A DNA stretch of 64,000 bases from an uncultured Dorea sp. (GTDB taxonomy: Bacteria; Bacillota; Clostridia; Lachnospirales; Lachnospiraceae). The notes under the pieces are model-generated. The model saw only the letters and a list, made by a program, of their open reading frames with translations. It searched no databases and was not told where the DNA came from. The stretch covers positions 1-64,000 of the forward strand of contig CAJUAM010000003.1 of NCBI GenBank assembly GCA_910584615.1, in the 5' to 3' direction. A program made the translations under genes and the position numbers. Below are positions 43,571 to 52,750 of this stretch, one piece after another; positions within the stretch are counted from its first letter, which is position 1; each line of letters begins with the position of its first letter.

Positions 43571-44806
43571 ATGGCGATCCACGTAAAAAGCGAAATTGGA
43601 AAATTAAAAAAAGTCATGCTCCACAGACCGGGAAAAGAACTGGAACATCTGGTGCCCGGCGATCTGGAGCGTCTGCTTTTTGATGATATTCCTTATCTTA
43701 GGACTGCGCAGAATGAACATGATCTGTTCGCGGGTATTATGCGGGGAGAGGGAGTTGAAGTTGTATATCTGGAAGATATGACTGCGGATGTTCTCAAAGA
43801 TAATGAAGAGTTAAAAAGACAGTTTGTCTGTCAGTTTGTTGCTGAAGGAAAAGTGGCAGACGAAAAGATCAAAGAGGCTTTAGTCTCTTATCTTATGGAG
43901 ATCAGAGATGAAAAAGAATTGGTGTTAAAGATGATGTCGGGTGTCAGAGTGGGTGAGTTGGACATTAAAACGAACCGTCCTCTTGTGAATCTGGTAAAAA
44001 CGGACAGTCAGTTTATTTTAGATCCGATTCCAAATCTTTATTTTACAAGAGACCCATTTGCGTGTATTGGGGAAGGAGTCAGTCTGAACTGTATGTATTC
44101 CAGAACCAGGAGAAGAGAGACTCTTTTCGGGAAATATGTGTTGGAGAATCATCCTGAATTTGCAGGACATACGCCGTTTTATTATAAGCGTGAGCTGCCC
44201 TATTCCATAGAAGGCGGTGATATCCTGAACCTGAACAATAAGGTGCTTGCGATCGGTATTTCGCAGAGAACTACAGCAGAAGCGATCGAGCTTCTGGCAC
44301 AGCGCATTTTCGGGGATGAGAGCGCGGAGATAGAGACAATCCTTGCTCTTGATATTCCGGCGATCCGTGCATTTATGCATCTGGATACAGTGTGTACACA
44401 GGTGGATCATGATAAGTTTACGATACATCCGGGTATCCTTGGGACATTAAGAATCTTTGAGCTTACAAAGAGTGACAAAGAAGGAGAGATAAATGTTGTA
44501 GAAACTCATGCTTCGCTGGAGGAGGTTTTAGCAAAGCATTTGAAGCTTGACAAAGTTACGCTGATACGGTGCGGCGGCAAGGATACGATTGCATCAGAGC
44601 GTGAGCAGTGGAACGATGGTTCTAACACGCTTTGTATCGAACCGGGGAAGGTTGTTGTATATGACCGCAATTATGTGACGAACCAGATCCTGCGTGAGAA
44701 TGGGATCCGGGTTTTGGAGATGACAAGCTCGGAACTTTCAAGAGGCAGAGGCGGCCCGAGATGTATGAGCATGCCTTTGGAGAGAGAAGCGATTGAAAAC
44801 AGATAA
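43571..44806 (+). CDS. arcA: Arginine deiminase
   Basis: A full-length, 411-residue enzyme that turns arginine into citrulline and ammonia. Conserved segments are KKVMLHRPGKELEHL, NLYFTRDPFACIG, IEGGDILNL, HLDTVCTQVDHDKF and the nucleophile C398 in GRGGPRCMSMP. GAGGAGGTAA precedes the ATG. It is the first gene of the arc cluster, with a short CGTCTG-GAAA-CAGACG hairpin (44810-44825) between it and the carbamoyltransferase gene. Confidence 0.97.
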   Translation: MAIHVKSEIGKLKKVMLHRPGKELEHLVPGDLERLLFDDIPYLRTAQNEHDLFAGIMRGEGVEVVYLEDMTADVLKDNEELKRQFVCQFVAEGKVADEKIKEALVSYLMEIRDEKELVLKMMSGVRVGELDIKTNRPLVNLVKTDSQFILDPIPNLYFTRDPFACIGEGVSLNCMYSRTRRRETLFGKYVLENHPEFAGHTPFYYKRELPYSIEGGDILNLNNKVLAIGISQRTTAEAIELLAQRIFGDESAEIETILALDIPAIRAFMHLDTVCTQVDHDKFTIHPGILGTLRIFELTKSDKEGEINVVETHASLEEVLAKHLKLDKVTLIRCGGKDTIASEREQWNDGSNTLCIEPGKVVVYDRNYVTNQILRENGIRVLEMTSSELSRGRGGPRCMSMPLEREAIENR

Positions 44807-44854
44807 TTACGTCTGGAAACAGACGGCAATATAAAAGAAAAGGAGATTATGATC

Positions 44855-45847
44855 ATGGCAACAAATATCAGAGGAAGAAATTATTTAAAACTTTTGGACT
44901 ATTCATCAAAGGAGATTCGTTATCTTCTCGATCTTGCAAAAAATTTCAAGGATATGAAGCGTGCAGGTGTGCCTCATAAATATCTGGAAGGAAAAAATAT
45001 TGTATTATTATTTGAAAAAACATCTACAAGAACACGCTGCTCTTTTGAAGTGGCAGGAATGGATCTTGGAATGGGTGTGACTTATCTTGATCCGGGCAGC
45101 AGCCAGATGGGAAAGAAAGAGAGTATCGCAGATACAGCAAGAGTGCTTGGAAGAATGTATGATGGTATTGAGTACAGAGGATTCAGTCAGGAATTGGTAG
45201 AGGAGCTGGCAAAATACGCGAAAGTTCCGGTATGGAATGGACTGACTGACCAGTTCCACCCGACACAGATGCTTGCTGACCTTCTGACTATTGAGGAGAA
45301 TTTTGGAAGACTTAAAGGTCTTAATTTTACCTATTTTGGTGATGCAAGAAATAATATGGGCAATTCTCTTATGATCGCCTGCGCGAAGATGGGTCTTAAC
45401 TTCACAGCCTGCGCGCCGAAGGAATTATTCCCGGAGGAGTCACTTGTAAAGACGGCCAGAGAGATCGCTGCAGAAAATGGCTGTGAGGTCCGTCTTACAG
45501 AGAGTGTAGAAGAAGGCGCTGCGGGCGCGGATGTAATCTATACAGATATCTGGGTATCTATGGGTGAGCCGGATGAAGTATGGGAGACAAGAATCAACAT
45601 TCTTAAAAAATATCAGGTAAATGCTGAAGTTATGAAGCTTGCGAAAGATACGGCAATCTTTATGCACTGCCTGCCTTCTTTCCACGATACGAATACGACG
45701 ATCGGCGCGCAGATTGCGGAGAAGTTTGGTATCAATGAGATGGAAGTGACAGACGAGGTGTTTGAGTCAAAGCAGTCTGTTGTATTTGACGAGGCTGAGA
45801 ATCGTATGCATACGATCAAAGCAGTTGTATATGCGACACTGTGCTAG
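44855..45847 (+). CDS. arcB: Ornithine carbamoyltransferase (catabolic)
   Basis: A 330-residue carbamoyltransferase with the carbamoyl-phosphate loop STRTRCSFEVA, FHPTQMLADLLTI, and HCLPSFHD near the end. Next to arcA it most likely works in the phosphorolytic direction, splitting citrulline into ornithine and carbamoyl phosphate, although biosynthetic ArgF cannot be excluded from sequence alone. The ATG at 44855 has AAGGAG nine bases upstream; the ATG at 44849 is too close to that site. Confidence 0.93.
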   Translation: MATNIRGRNYLKLLDYSSKEIRYLLDLAKNFKDMKRAGVPHKYLEGKNIVLLFEKTSTRTRCSFEVAGMDLGMGVTYLDPGSSQMGKKESIADTARVLGRMYDGIEYRGFSQELVEELAKYAKVPVWNGLTDQFHPTQMLADLLTIEENFGRLKGLNFTYFGDARNNMGNSLMIACAKMGLNFTACAPKELFPEESLVKTAREIAAENGCEVRLTESVEEGAAGADVIYTDIWVSMGEPDEVWETRINILKKYQVNAEVMKLAKDTAIFMHCLPSFHDTNTTIGAQIAEKFGINEMEVTDEVFESKQSVVFDEAENRMHTIKAVVYATLC

Positions 45848-45880
45848 AATTTTAAACGAAAGTCAGATAAATATGTGTAC

Positions 45881-45905
45881 GGCGGGCTTAATTTTTAAGC
45901 CTGCC
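45881..45905 (+). other. Hairpin between the OTC and cyclodeaminase genes
   Basis: GGCGGGCTTA and TAAGCCTGCC pair with one mismatch around a T-rich loop. It lacks a T-run and may act as a partial terminator or processing site. Confidence 0.55.
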
Positions 45906-45924
45906 CTGTGAAAGGAGAAGAAGT

Positions 45925-47028
45925 ATGTCATTTGAAATGCCTAAATATCATCATCCGGATTTTACAGAAGAACGGTTTGTAAATGCACCGGATGCAGCAT
46001 ATGAAATATCGGAAAAAGACGGCGTAGCGCCGGATAATTATCACAGTACATCTATGTATCCGGAATATTTTAAGATAAACGGCGAATGGAAGCTGGCTGA
46101 GGAGAGTCGTATGGATTCTTGTGTTATCCTTTGCGACGACGGACAGCTTGCGGTTGTAGAGGCAAGAAACTTAAAAAAAGGTGATAAAGTCATGCTTGGC
46201 AGGACGGAAAAATGCGAGGAGGGTATCTATATGCACTGTCACGGATTTGAAGACGACAGTGAGGGTATTGATGACCAGTTTGTATTCCGTCAGGGAAGAA
46301 GCCGTGAGACGTCTTACGCGCGCGATTATGACAAATTGTTTGAGCTTTTGAGATATGAAAAAGAGCATGGCGGAAAAGTTGTGTGGGTTATGGGGCCTGC
46401 ATTCGCGTTTGACGCAGACGCAAGAGCTGCAATGGCTGCTTTGTTTGACAACGGTTACGGACAGGCATTACTGGCTGGAAACGCTCTTGCGACCCATGAC
46501 TTAGAAGGCGCGCTGCTCCACACTGCTCTCGGACAAGATATCTATACACAGAAATCACAGCCAAACGGACATTACAATCATCTGGATGTGTGCAACAAAG
46601 TAAGAAGAAGCGGTTCTATCGAACAGTTTGTCAAAGATTATGATCTGGACGACGGGATTATCTGCAGCTGCGTGAGAAATAATGTACCGATCGTGCTGGC
46701 AGGTTCTATACGCGACGACGGCCCGCTCCCGGAAGTGATCGGAGATGTCTATGAAGCTGCCAATGTGATGAGAGACCAAGTCCGCGGGGCGACGACAGTT
46801 ATCTGTCTTGCGACTATGCTCCATACCATTGCTACCGGTAATATGACGCCGTCTTTCCGTGTCCTTGACGACGGTACAATCCGCCCGGTATATTTATATA
46901 CCGTTGATGCAGACGAGTTCGTAGTAAATAAGCTGTTAGACAGGGGAAGCTTAAGCGCGACAACTATCGTGACGAATGTACAGGACTTTATCACGCTTGT
47001 AGCAAAAGGACTTGGAGTTATCAAGTAG
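45925..47028 (+). CDS. Ornithine cyclodeaminase, TIGR00300/LOR-SDH type
   Basis: A 367-residue protein that resembles the TIGR00300 'LOR/SDH' family. This family includes the archaeal ornithine cyclodeaminase and the C-terminal part of cyanobacterial AgrE/ArgZ, and is unrelated to mu-crystallin-type cyclodeaminases. Seen here are the N-terminal CxxC-free domain with YHSTSMYPEYFKING, and an NAD-binding region with VWVMGPAFAFD, LLAGNALATHDLEGALL and VLAGSIRDDGPLPEV. It would convert ornithine to proline plus ammonia with NAD. AAAGGAG precedes the ATG. Its place after the arc genes gives an arginine-to-proline route. Confidence 0.82.
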   Translation: MSFEMPKYHHPDFTEERFVNAPDAAYEISEKDGVAPDNYHSTSMYPEYFKINGEWKLAEESRMDSCVILCDDGQLAVVEARNLKKGDKVMLGRTEKCEEGIYMHCHGFEDDSEGIDDQFVFRQGRSRETSYARDYDKLFELLRYEKEHGGKVVWVMGPAFAFDADARAAMAALFDNGYGQALLAGNALATHDLEGALLHTALGQDIYTQKSQPNGHYNHLDVCNKVRRSGSIEQFVKDYDLDDGIICSCVRNNVPIVLAGSIRDDGPLPEVIGDVYEAANVMRDQVRGATTVICLATMLHTIATGNMTPSFRVLDDGTIRPVYLYTVDADEFVVNKLLDRGSLSATTIVTNVQDFITLVAKGLGVIK

Positions 47029-47031
47029 GTT

Positions 47032-48288
47032 TTAAAGTCCATTTTCCTGAAATTCGGTAGAGCGGCGGAACTTACCTGGAGTCATGGAGCGAAAACGCAG
47101 AAAATTGCGTGTTAATGTCTTTTCTGTGTTGTAGCCTACCTCAAGAGCGATCGTAAGGATATTCTTGTCGGTTTTCAGAAGAAGTTCGGATGCCCGGTTT
47201 ACGCGGATATAGTTTAAGTAATCGCCGAAATTCATCTCCACCTGAAAAAGAAGGATACGGTTTAGTTCCTTCGGAGATATATGGAAATGTTCACTTACAC
47301 TTTTAGGCTGCAGATCTTCGGCGTAATTTCTGTATATGTAAGATACGATGGCATAGAAAACCTGCCGGTCTTTAATGCGGCATTTATCACCGATAGACTG
47401 GTAGGTTTTCCGAAAATCGTTAGCTTTCATTCCAATCCGGGCAAGGAAAACCTTGCTGATGTGGGCGCTGTCAACAAAACCGAGGATTTCAGCCAGCTCT
47501 TCCAGCGTAAAATCTGTATATAAAAGATAGTTCATAGTTTTACCCACCCGCATTTCATTCAGCAGATCAAAAAAGGACAATCCTGTTGTCTTCTTAATAT
47601 AAGAACTGATAGCGGATTCGCTCATATAAAACTGCTGAGACAGCATAGAAAGCGTAATTTTCTCACTTAGATGAGTATATAGATATTGAAAGATCTCACT
47701 TGCCTGAGTAGACGTATCCTGAGTAGGCAGGGTATGCTGGGTGCGGATAAATGCTACGATGATTTCAATCAGCTTGTTAGTAATATACAGCTTGCTCAGA
47801 CCAAGAGATTCCGAAACAGATCCTGAGTCAGATGAATCAATCTGTAACTGGGTGCGCAGCTCGTCTCTGATCTGAAGGAATAGATGCTGCATCTGTGCGT
47901 AATTTCGCTCATCAAAGGATACTACCGGAATTTTGGACATAGATTGAGATACGGACAGGTTCACGCTGTCCGGATTGTAAAATGTTTTAATGATTTCATT
48001 GACATTATCAAAATAATATGCCATGACAAAAAACTGGAGCGGAGATTTCACTTCTATAATGTCGGTAATCTGCCATGGAAGTACTGAGACGAGGGTTCCT
48101 TTTGCAATCGGATATTTTTTATCATTCAAAAGGAGGGTACCTTCGCCTTCATTGATTAGCCATAATCTTGACATAGGATGTATAAGAGGAGTGGTCGGCG
48201 AAGATATTACTTCAATATCAAAGCTGCACAGCCTTGTTTCATCTTCTTTTGAGCAGTAGATACTTTGTATTGGTACGATTTTTGACAT
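47032..48288 (-). CDS. AraC-type regulator with two DNA-binding domains
   Basis: A 418-residue regulator with an N-terminal cupin-like sensor (about 1-110), a linker, and two successive AraC helix-turn-helix domains: about 197-296 (ITLSMLSQQFYMSESAISSYIKK, ELAEILGFVDSAHISKVF) and about 309-411 (QPKSVSEHFHISPKELNRIL, IALEVGYNTEKTLTRNFLRF). Most AraC proteins have one. It is convergent with the cyclodeaminase (three-base gap) and divergent from arcC, so it may control the arc genes. Confidence 0.88.
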   Translation of the reverse strand: MSKIVPIQSIYCSKEDETRLCSFDIEVISSPTTPLIHPMSRLWLINEGEGTLLLNDKKYPIAKGTLVSVLPWQITDIIEVKSPLQFFVMAYYFDNVNEIIKTFYNPDSVNLSVSQSMSKIPVVSFDERNYAQMQHLFLQIRDELRTQLQIDSSDSGSVSESLGLSKLYITNKLIEIIVAFIRTQHTLPTQDTSTQASEIFQYLYTHLSEKITLSMLSQQFYMSESAISSYIKKTTGLSFFDLLNEMRVGKTMNYLLYTDFTLEELAEILGFVDSAHISKVFLARIGMKANDFRKTYQSIGDKCRIKDRQVFYAIVSYIYRNYAEDLQPKSVSEHFHISPKELNRILLFQVEMNFGDYLNYIRVNRASELLLKTDKNILTIALEVGYNTEKTLTRNFLRFRSMTPGKFRRSTEFQENGL

Positions 48289-48364
48289 ATTTAAGACCTC
48301 CGGATGACTTCTGGTTTAATTATAAAGTTTTTAAGAAAAAGATACAAGGAGAAAGGTGATGATT

Positions 48365-49306
48365 ATGGAAAAGATTGTGATCGCCCTTGGCGGAAACGCG
48401 CTGCAGTCAAAGGGGACTGCTCCGACAGCGGCAGGGCAGCTTGAAGTAGTGAAGCGCACATGTGAGAGGATTGCGGACATCAGCAGTCAGGGGTATGAAG
48501 TAGCTATCGTACATGGCAATGGTCCGCAGGTAGGAAGGATCCTTCTTGCCTCAGAGTCTGCAAAGGATGTGACTCCGGCAATGCCTTTTGATGTGTGCGG
48601 AGCGATGAGTCAGGGATATATCGGTTATCATATCCAGCAGGCGTTAAAATATGCGCTGAGTCTGCGCAATCGAAACTGTCCGGTGCTTACCGTGGCGACT
48701 CAGATGGTAGTAGATGAAAATGACCCTGGATTTACGAATCCAACGAAGCCGATCGGTCCGTTTTACAGCGAAGAAGAGGCGAAAGATTTAATAGAAAAAA
48801 AGGGTTATACGATGAAAGAGGATGCAGGAAGAGGATGGCGCAGAGTAGTCGCTTCTCCAATCCCCAGGAGGATCGTAGAGATTGAAGCAATCAAAAAGCT
48901 GTGGGATTCCTCCATCGTTATTTCCTGCGGAGGCGGAGGGATTCCGGTCGTAGAAAGAATGGACGGAACGTTAGAAGGCGTGGCAGCGGTTATTGATAAG
49001 GATTTCGCGGCCGAGCTGTTAGCAGAGCAGGTAGATGCAGATGTACTTATGATTCTGACTGAGGTAGAGAAGGTTGCGGTTAACTGGGGTAAAGAAGACC
49101 AGAAAGATCTGGATCATATGAGCCTTAAGGAAGCTGTACAGTATATTGAAGAAGGACAGTTCGCGGCAGGAAGCATGCTGCCGAAGGTAGAAGCAGCTAT
49201 GAAATTCGCCCGGACCTATCCCGATAAAAAAGCGATTATTACAAGCCTTGATAAGGCAATCGATGCGCTGGAAGGTAAGACAGGGACAGTAATAACATTT
49301 GCTTAA
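48365..49306 (+). CDS. arcC: Carbamate kinase
   Basis: A 313-residue amino-acid-kinase-fold enzyme that makes ATP from carbamoyl phosphate and ADP, the energy step of the arginine deiminase pathway. IVIALGGNALQ, IVHGNGPQVGRILLAS, GAMSQGYIGY and CGGGGIPVV are present. The start is uncertain: ATG at 48365 gives the usual MEKIVIALGG; ATG at 48359 has a better-spaced AAGGAG. It is separated from arcA and the OTC gene by the regulator and has its own promoter region. Confidence 0.95.
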   Translation: MEKIVIALGGNALQSKGTAPTAAGQLEVVKRTCERIADISSQGYEVAIVHGNGPQVGRILLASESAKDVTPAMPFDVCGAMSQGYIGYHIQQALKYALSLRNRNCPVLTVATQMVVDENDPGFTNPTKPIGPFYSEEEAKDLIEKKGYTMKEDAGRGWRRVVASPIPRRIVEIEAIKKLWDSSIVISCGGGGIPVVERMDGTLEGVAAVIDKDFAAELLAEQVDADVLMILTEVEKVAVNWGKEDQKDLDHMSLKEAVQYIEEGQFAAGSMLPKVEAAMKFARTYPDKKAIITSLDKAIDALEGKTGTVITFA

Positions 49307-49432
49307 AACAGACTTATACATACTGAAATTTAAAATATATTGCAAAGGATAAAGCTTATCTGCTATAATCATTTTGCGGATATTAAAGAAAATCATTCTT
49401 GGATCTGCAATAAATGGAAATGAGGAATTTTC

Positions 49433-49855
49433 ATGAAAATATTGATCATAGATGCCCAGGGGGGCGGTATGGGAAGACAGCTTGTCATGTCTGTAAAAAA
49501 GGAGTTCCCACAGGCAAAAGTCGGGGCAGTAGGTACAAACTGTCTGGCGGCATCCAATATGCTGAAAGCTGGAGCAGATTATGCGGCCACCGGAGAGAAT
49601 GCCGTAGTCGTAGGCTGCAGAGAGTCTGATATCATTATCGGGCCTGTAGGCATCGCTATAGCAGATTCCATGCATGGCGAGATTACGCCCGCTATGGCGG
49701 CAGCAGTCGGACAAAGCAGAGCGAAGAAGCTTTTGGTTCCAATGAATCAATGCAATAATCTGATTGTCGGAGTGAAGAATACTTCGGTGAGTTATATGAT
49801 AGAAGCAGTGATAGAGCAGCTTGATGAGTATGTGACAAAGGAGTGCAGATCGTAA
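49433..49855 (+). CDS. DUF3842 family protein
   Basis: A 140-residue small cytoplasmic protein: ILIIDAQGGGMGRQLVMSVKK at the N-terminus resembles a nucleotide-binding loop; GAVGTNCLAASNMLKAGAD and GPVGIAIADSMHGEITPAMA follow. This matches the DUF3842 family, which has no known function. It may have a Rossmann-like fold. ATGAGGA precedes the ATG. The lar-type nickel genes start 300 bases downstream after a terminator, so the link to them is only by position. Confidence 0.75.
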   Translation: MKILIIDAQGGGMGRQLVMSVKKEFPQAKVGAVGTNCLAASNMLKAGADYAATGENAVVVGCRESDIIIGPVGIAIADSMHGEITPAMAAAVGQSRAKKLLVPMNQCNNLIVGVKNTSVSYMIEAVIEQLDEYVTKECRS

Positions 49856-50154
49856 TTTAAAAGACAGGATATGTGAACGCTTGTATAAAATATAGACAGC
49901 AGAAGCTGTCTTAGACGGTACAGCAGTGCCGAAGAAGCAGTGATCATATAATGCAGATGCTCCTTTATATATGCAGATTGTCTTGAACAGTTATTTTGTA
50001 CATAATTTAATATCAGAGATATAAGTTATAAAAAATAAAATGTATGCCAGAAGGCGTACGGATTTTCAGAATGGGGATCCGTGCGCCTTTTTTGCGGTAT
50101 AAAAAAGGTTTTATATAAAATATATTGGCAGTAAACTATATGGAGGGTTTGTGG
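49856..50154 (+). other. Structured leader region upstream of larB
   Basis: No gene is seen. It holds a hairpin AGACAGC/GCTGTCT at about 49897-49914, a CGGTAC/GTGCCG stem just after, and a terminator (AAGGCG-T-ACGGAT / ATCCGT-G-CGCCTT then T-run, 50051-50093) before the larB ribosome binding site. The arrangement fits a leader with conditional termination, but no known riboswitch class was recognised. Confidence 0.4.
50051..50093 (+). terminator. Terminator or attenuator before larB
   Basis: A 13-base stem with one mismatch (AAGGCGTACGGAT against ATCCGTGCGCCTT) is followed by TTTT. It lies 62 bases upstream of the larB start. Confidence 0.8.
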
Positions 50155-50910
50155 ATGGATGCAAGGGAAGTTTTAGAGCAGGTCAGATCAGGGCAGATAT
50201 CTGTAAGTGATGCGGAAAGTTATTTTAGGAGGCAGCCGCTTGAGGAGCTTGGTTACGCGAAGCTCGACACGCACAGAAAGCTTCGGTCCGGGTTTGCGGA
50301 GGTGGTCTTTTGCAGTGGAAAAGCAGATGAGCATCTGTGCAGGATCTATGAAAGGATCTATGAGGCAGAGGGAGAAGTTCTGGGTACACGCGCGTCTAAG
50401 GAACAGGCGGCGCTGATACTGGATAAGTTTTCTGAAGCGGAGTATGATCCATTGTCAAGGATTTTGAAGATTGAAAAGAAAGATAAAAAAAGAACAGGCA
50501 AAGTGGCAATCTGTACGGCGGGGACAGCAGATATCCCGGTGGCAGAGGAGGCAGCACAGACCGCGCAGTTCTTTGAAAATCATGTAGAGCGTATCTATGA
50601 TGTAGGAGTGAGCGGGATCCACAGACTGCTGTCTAAGGTGGAAACTATTCAAAGCGCTAACTGTGTTGTGGCAGTCGCTGGGATGGAAGGGGCTCTTGCA
50701 AGTGTGATCGGCGGTCTGGTAGATAAACCGGTAATCGCGGTTCCGACATCCATAGGTTATGGAGCAAGTATGAATGGATTGTCAGCGCTGCTTACAATGA
50801 TTAATTCTTGCGCAAATGGTATAGCTGTGGTAAATATTGACAATGGATATGGGGCCGGGTATATGGCAGCACAGATCAATAAGCTGGCAGTACATAAAAA
50901 TACAGATTAG
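50155..50910 (+). CDS. larB: Nickel-pincer cofactor biosynthesis protein LarB
   Basis: LarB carboxylates and hydrolyses nicotinic acid adenine dinucleotide in the first step to the nickel-pincer nucleotide of lactate racemase. This 251-residue protein has the PurE-like C-terminal half with VAICTAGTADIPVAEEAAQTA, YDVGVSGIHRLL, VAGMEGALASVIGGLV and PTSIGYGAS. The ATG at 50155 follows GGAGGG. It is the first gene of an operon with the CbiMQO nickel transporter. LarA, LarC and LarE are not in the window. Confidence 0.93.
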   Translation: MDAREVLEQVRSGQISVSDAESYFRRQPLEELGYAKLDTHRKLRSGFAEVVFCSGKADEHLCRIYERIYEAEGEVLGTRASKEQAALILDKFSEAEYDPLSRILKIEKKDKKRTGKVAICTAGTADIPVAEEAAQTAQFFENHVERIYDVGVSGIHRLLSKVETIQSANCVVAVAGMEGALASVIGGLVDKPVIAVPTSIGYGASMNGLSALLTMINSCANGIAVVNIDNGYGAGYMAAQINKLAVHKNTD

Positions 50911-50942
50911 TATTATATGAAAGATAGAGGAGGAAGAAAACT

Positions 50943-51956
50943 ATGCATATGGCAGATGCGCTGGTGTCACCAGCAGTGGCAGGAACAATGTACGCAGTAT
51001 CAGCGGCTGCGGCTACGTATTCCGTAAAGGAAGTAAAATTAGAAGATTTAGACAAAAAAGTGCCGGCAATGGGAGTAATGGGGGCATTTGTGTTTGCGAC
51101 TCAGATGATCAATTTTACCATTCCGGGAACAGGCTCATCAGGACATTTATGCGGAGGGATGCTCTTGAGCGCGATCCTGGGGCCGTGCGCTGGGTTCCTG
51201 ACGATGATAGCGATCTTAGTGATCCAATGTTTGTTATTTGCAGATGGAGGGTTGCTTGCGCTGGGCTGTAATATATGGAATATGGCCTTTTATGGATGTT
51301 TTATAGGGGGATTTCTTATCTGGAGGCTGATGACAGGAAAAAGAATGACAAAAGGAAACATTGCAGCGGCTTCTGTTGCGGGCTGTATCGTAGGTCTGCA
51401 GTTTGGGGCATTTTCAGTTACGATAGAGACATTGCTTTCCGGGATTACGGAATTGCCTTTTTTGGTGTTTTTAGGAATGATGCAGCCGATACATCTGGCG
51501 ATCGGGCTGGTAGAGGGACTTATCACAGCGTCGGTTCTTGTATTTATCTATGAGGCACGTCCGGAGATTTTATATGGTTATGCTAAAGATGAAGAAAAAG
51601 CAGCGGGACGCATGAGCGCTAAGAGTACAGTTGCGGTACTGGCGGTGCTGGCACTGCTGATCGGCGGAGTAGTGTCTTTGTTTGCTTCCGGTTATCCAGA
51701 CGGGCTTGAATGGTCTATGGAAAAGGTCGCGGGAACGACAGAACTGGCAGCGAACGGAAGCTTATACCAGCTTGCGGGCAGACTTCAAAGTATTACAGCC
51801 TTTTTGCCTGATTATGCGTTTAAAGGGTCTGAAAGCGCGGCAGGGACGTCCGTCTCGGGAATTGTAGGAGGTCTCTTTGTATTGGCGGTCTGTTTGTGCG
51901 TCTGTGTCATGATAAAGAAAGTAAAAAGAAGATTTGAAAATGAGCAGGATAAGTGA
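50943..51956 (+). CDS. Nickel/cobalt ECF transporter substrate component CbiM/NikM-NikN fusion
   Basis: A 337-residue membrane protein. The N-terminus MHMADALVSP carries the metal-binding His2, with TGSSGHLCGGMLL as further site; seven or so membrane segments end near residue 215. The C-terminal part (about 225-330) has the PDGLE motif of CbiN/NikN with two segments, so it is a fused M-N protein. Beside larB, nickel is the more likely substrate than cobalt. AGAGGAGG precedes the ATG. Its end overlaps the next gene. Confidence 0.9.
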   Translation: MHMADALVSPAVAGTMYAVSAAAATYSVKEVKLEDLDKKVPAMGVMGAFVFATQMINFTIPGTGSSGHLCGGMLLSAILGPCAGFLTMIAILVIQCLLFADGGLLALGCNIWNMAFYGCFIGGFLIWRLMTGKRMTKGNIAAASVAGCIVGLQFGAFSVTIETLLSGITELPFLVFLGMMQPIHLAIGLVEGLITASVLVFIYEARPEILYGYAKDEEKAAGRMSAKSTVAVLAVLALLIGGVVSLFASGYPDGLEWSMEKVAGTTELAANGSLYQLAGRLQSITAFLPDYAFKGSESAAGTSVSGIVGGLFVLAVCLCVCVMIKKVKRRFENEQDK

Positions 51957-52707
51957 TGCGATTACTGATTTGCATAAAATGGATATGGAAGCGGGTAAGA
52001 CAGGGTGGCTGCAGGGGATTCATCCTCTGCCGAAGCTTTTGGCAACTCTTTTTTTTATTATGCTTACAGTTTCCTTCGGAAAATATGAGCTGTCCCGGAT
52101 TTTGAAAATGGGGATTTATCTGATCGTGCTTTTTGTGATCGGAGATATTTCCGTGAAACTTTTACTTAAACGAATGAAGGCAGTGCTTCTTTTGGTGTGC
52201 CTGATAGGAATTGCCAATCCGTTTTTTGACAGGGAGCCGGTATTCTGGCTGGGGACAGCAGTTGTTACGAAAGGTATGATCTCTGCGGCGACATTAATGA
52301 TCAAAGGGATTTTCGCGGTATCCGCTTCGTACCTTTTGATGGTTACGACATCCATGGAGGATTTGTGTTATGCATTTAGGAAACTTCACATACCGAAGTT
52401 GTTTGTGACAATCCTGATGCTGGTTTATCGGTATATCATTCTTTTTCTAAAGGAAATAGAGAGAATGACAGATGCTTATATGTTACGGGCACCGGGACAA
52501 AAAGGGATTCACTATAAGGCATGGGGCACTATGGTGGGACAGCTTCTCCTTCGCAGTATGGACAGGGCGCAGACGGTTTATGACAGTATGATGATGCGTG
52601 GGTATAACGGGGAATTTTATCTGCGGTGTAAGAAGAAAGCGTGCGGCAGCGATTATCTCTATGCGATTATCTGGAGCGCGGTATTGACATGTATAAGAGT
52701 GATGTGA
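51940..52707 (+). CDS. ECF transporter transmembrane component CbiQ
   Basis: A 255-residue membrane protein with four to five segments in the first 160 residues and the EcfT coupling motif around YMLRAPGQKG and DSMMMRGYNG (the A-R-G type coupling helices). It joins the substrate component to the ATPase. The start ATG at 51940 lies 17 bases inside the preceding gene. Confidence 0.88.
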   Translation: MSRISDAITDLHKMDMEAGKTGWLQGIHPLPKLLATLFFIMLTVSFGKYELSRILKMGIYLIVLFVIGDISVKLLLKRMKAVLLLVCLIGIANPFFDREPVFWLGTAVVTKGMISAATLMIKGIFAVSASYLLMVTTSMEDLCYAFRKLHIPKLFVTILMLVYRYIILFLKEIERMTDAYMLRAPGQKGIHYKAWGTMVGQLLLRSMDRAQTVYDSMMMRGYNGEFYLRCKKKACGSDYLYAIIWSAVLTCIRVM

Positions 52708-52750
52708 ACTTGTAGCTTTTGAAGAAAGTAAAGACAGAGAGGATAGGAAA

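Noticed and set aside
49856..50154. A NiCo riboswitch before larB
   Set aside because: The stems seen do not match the four-way junction pattern that I know for this class, so it is listed only as a structured leader.
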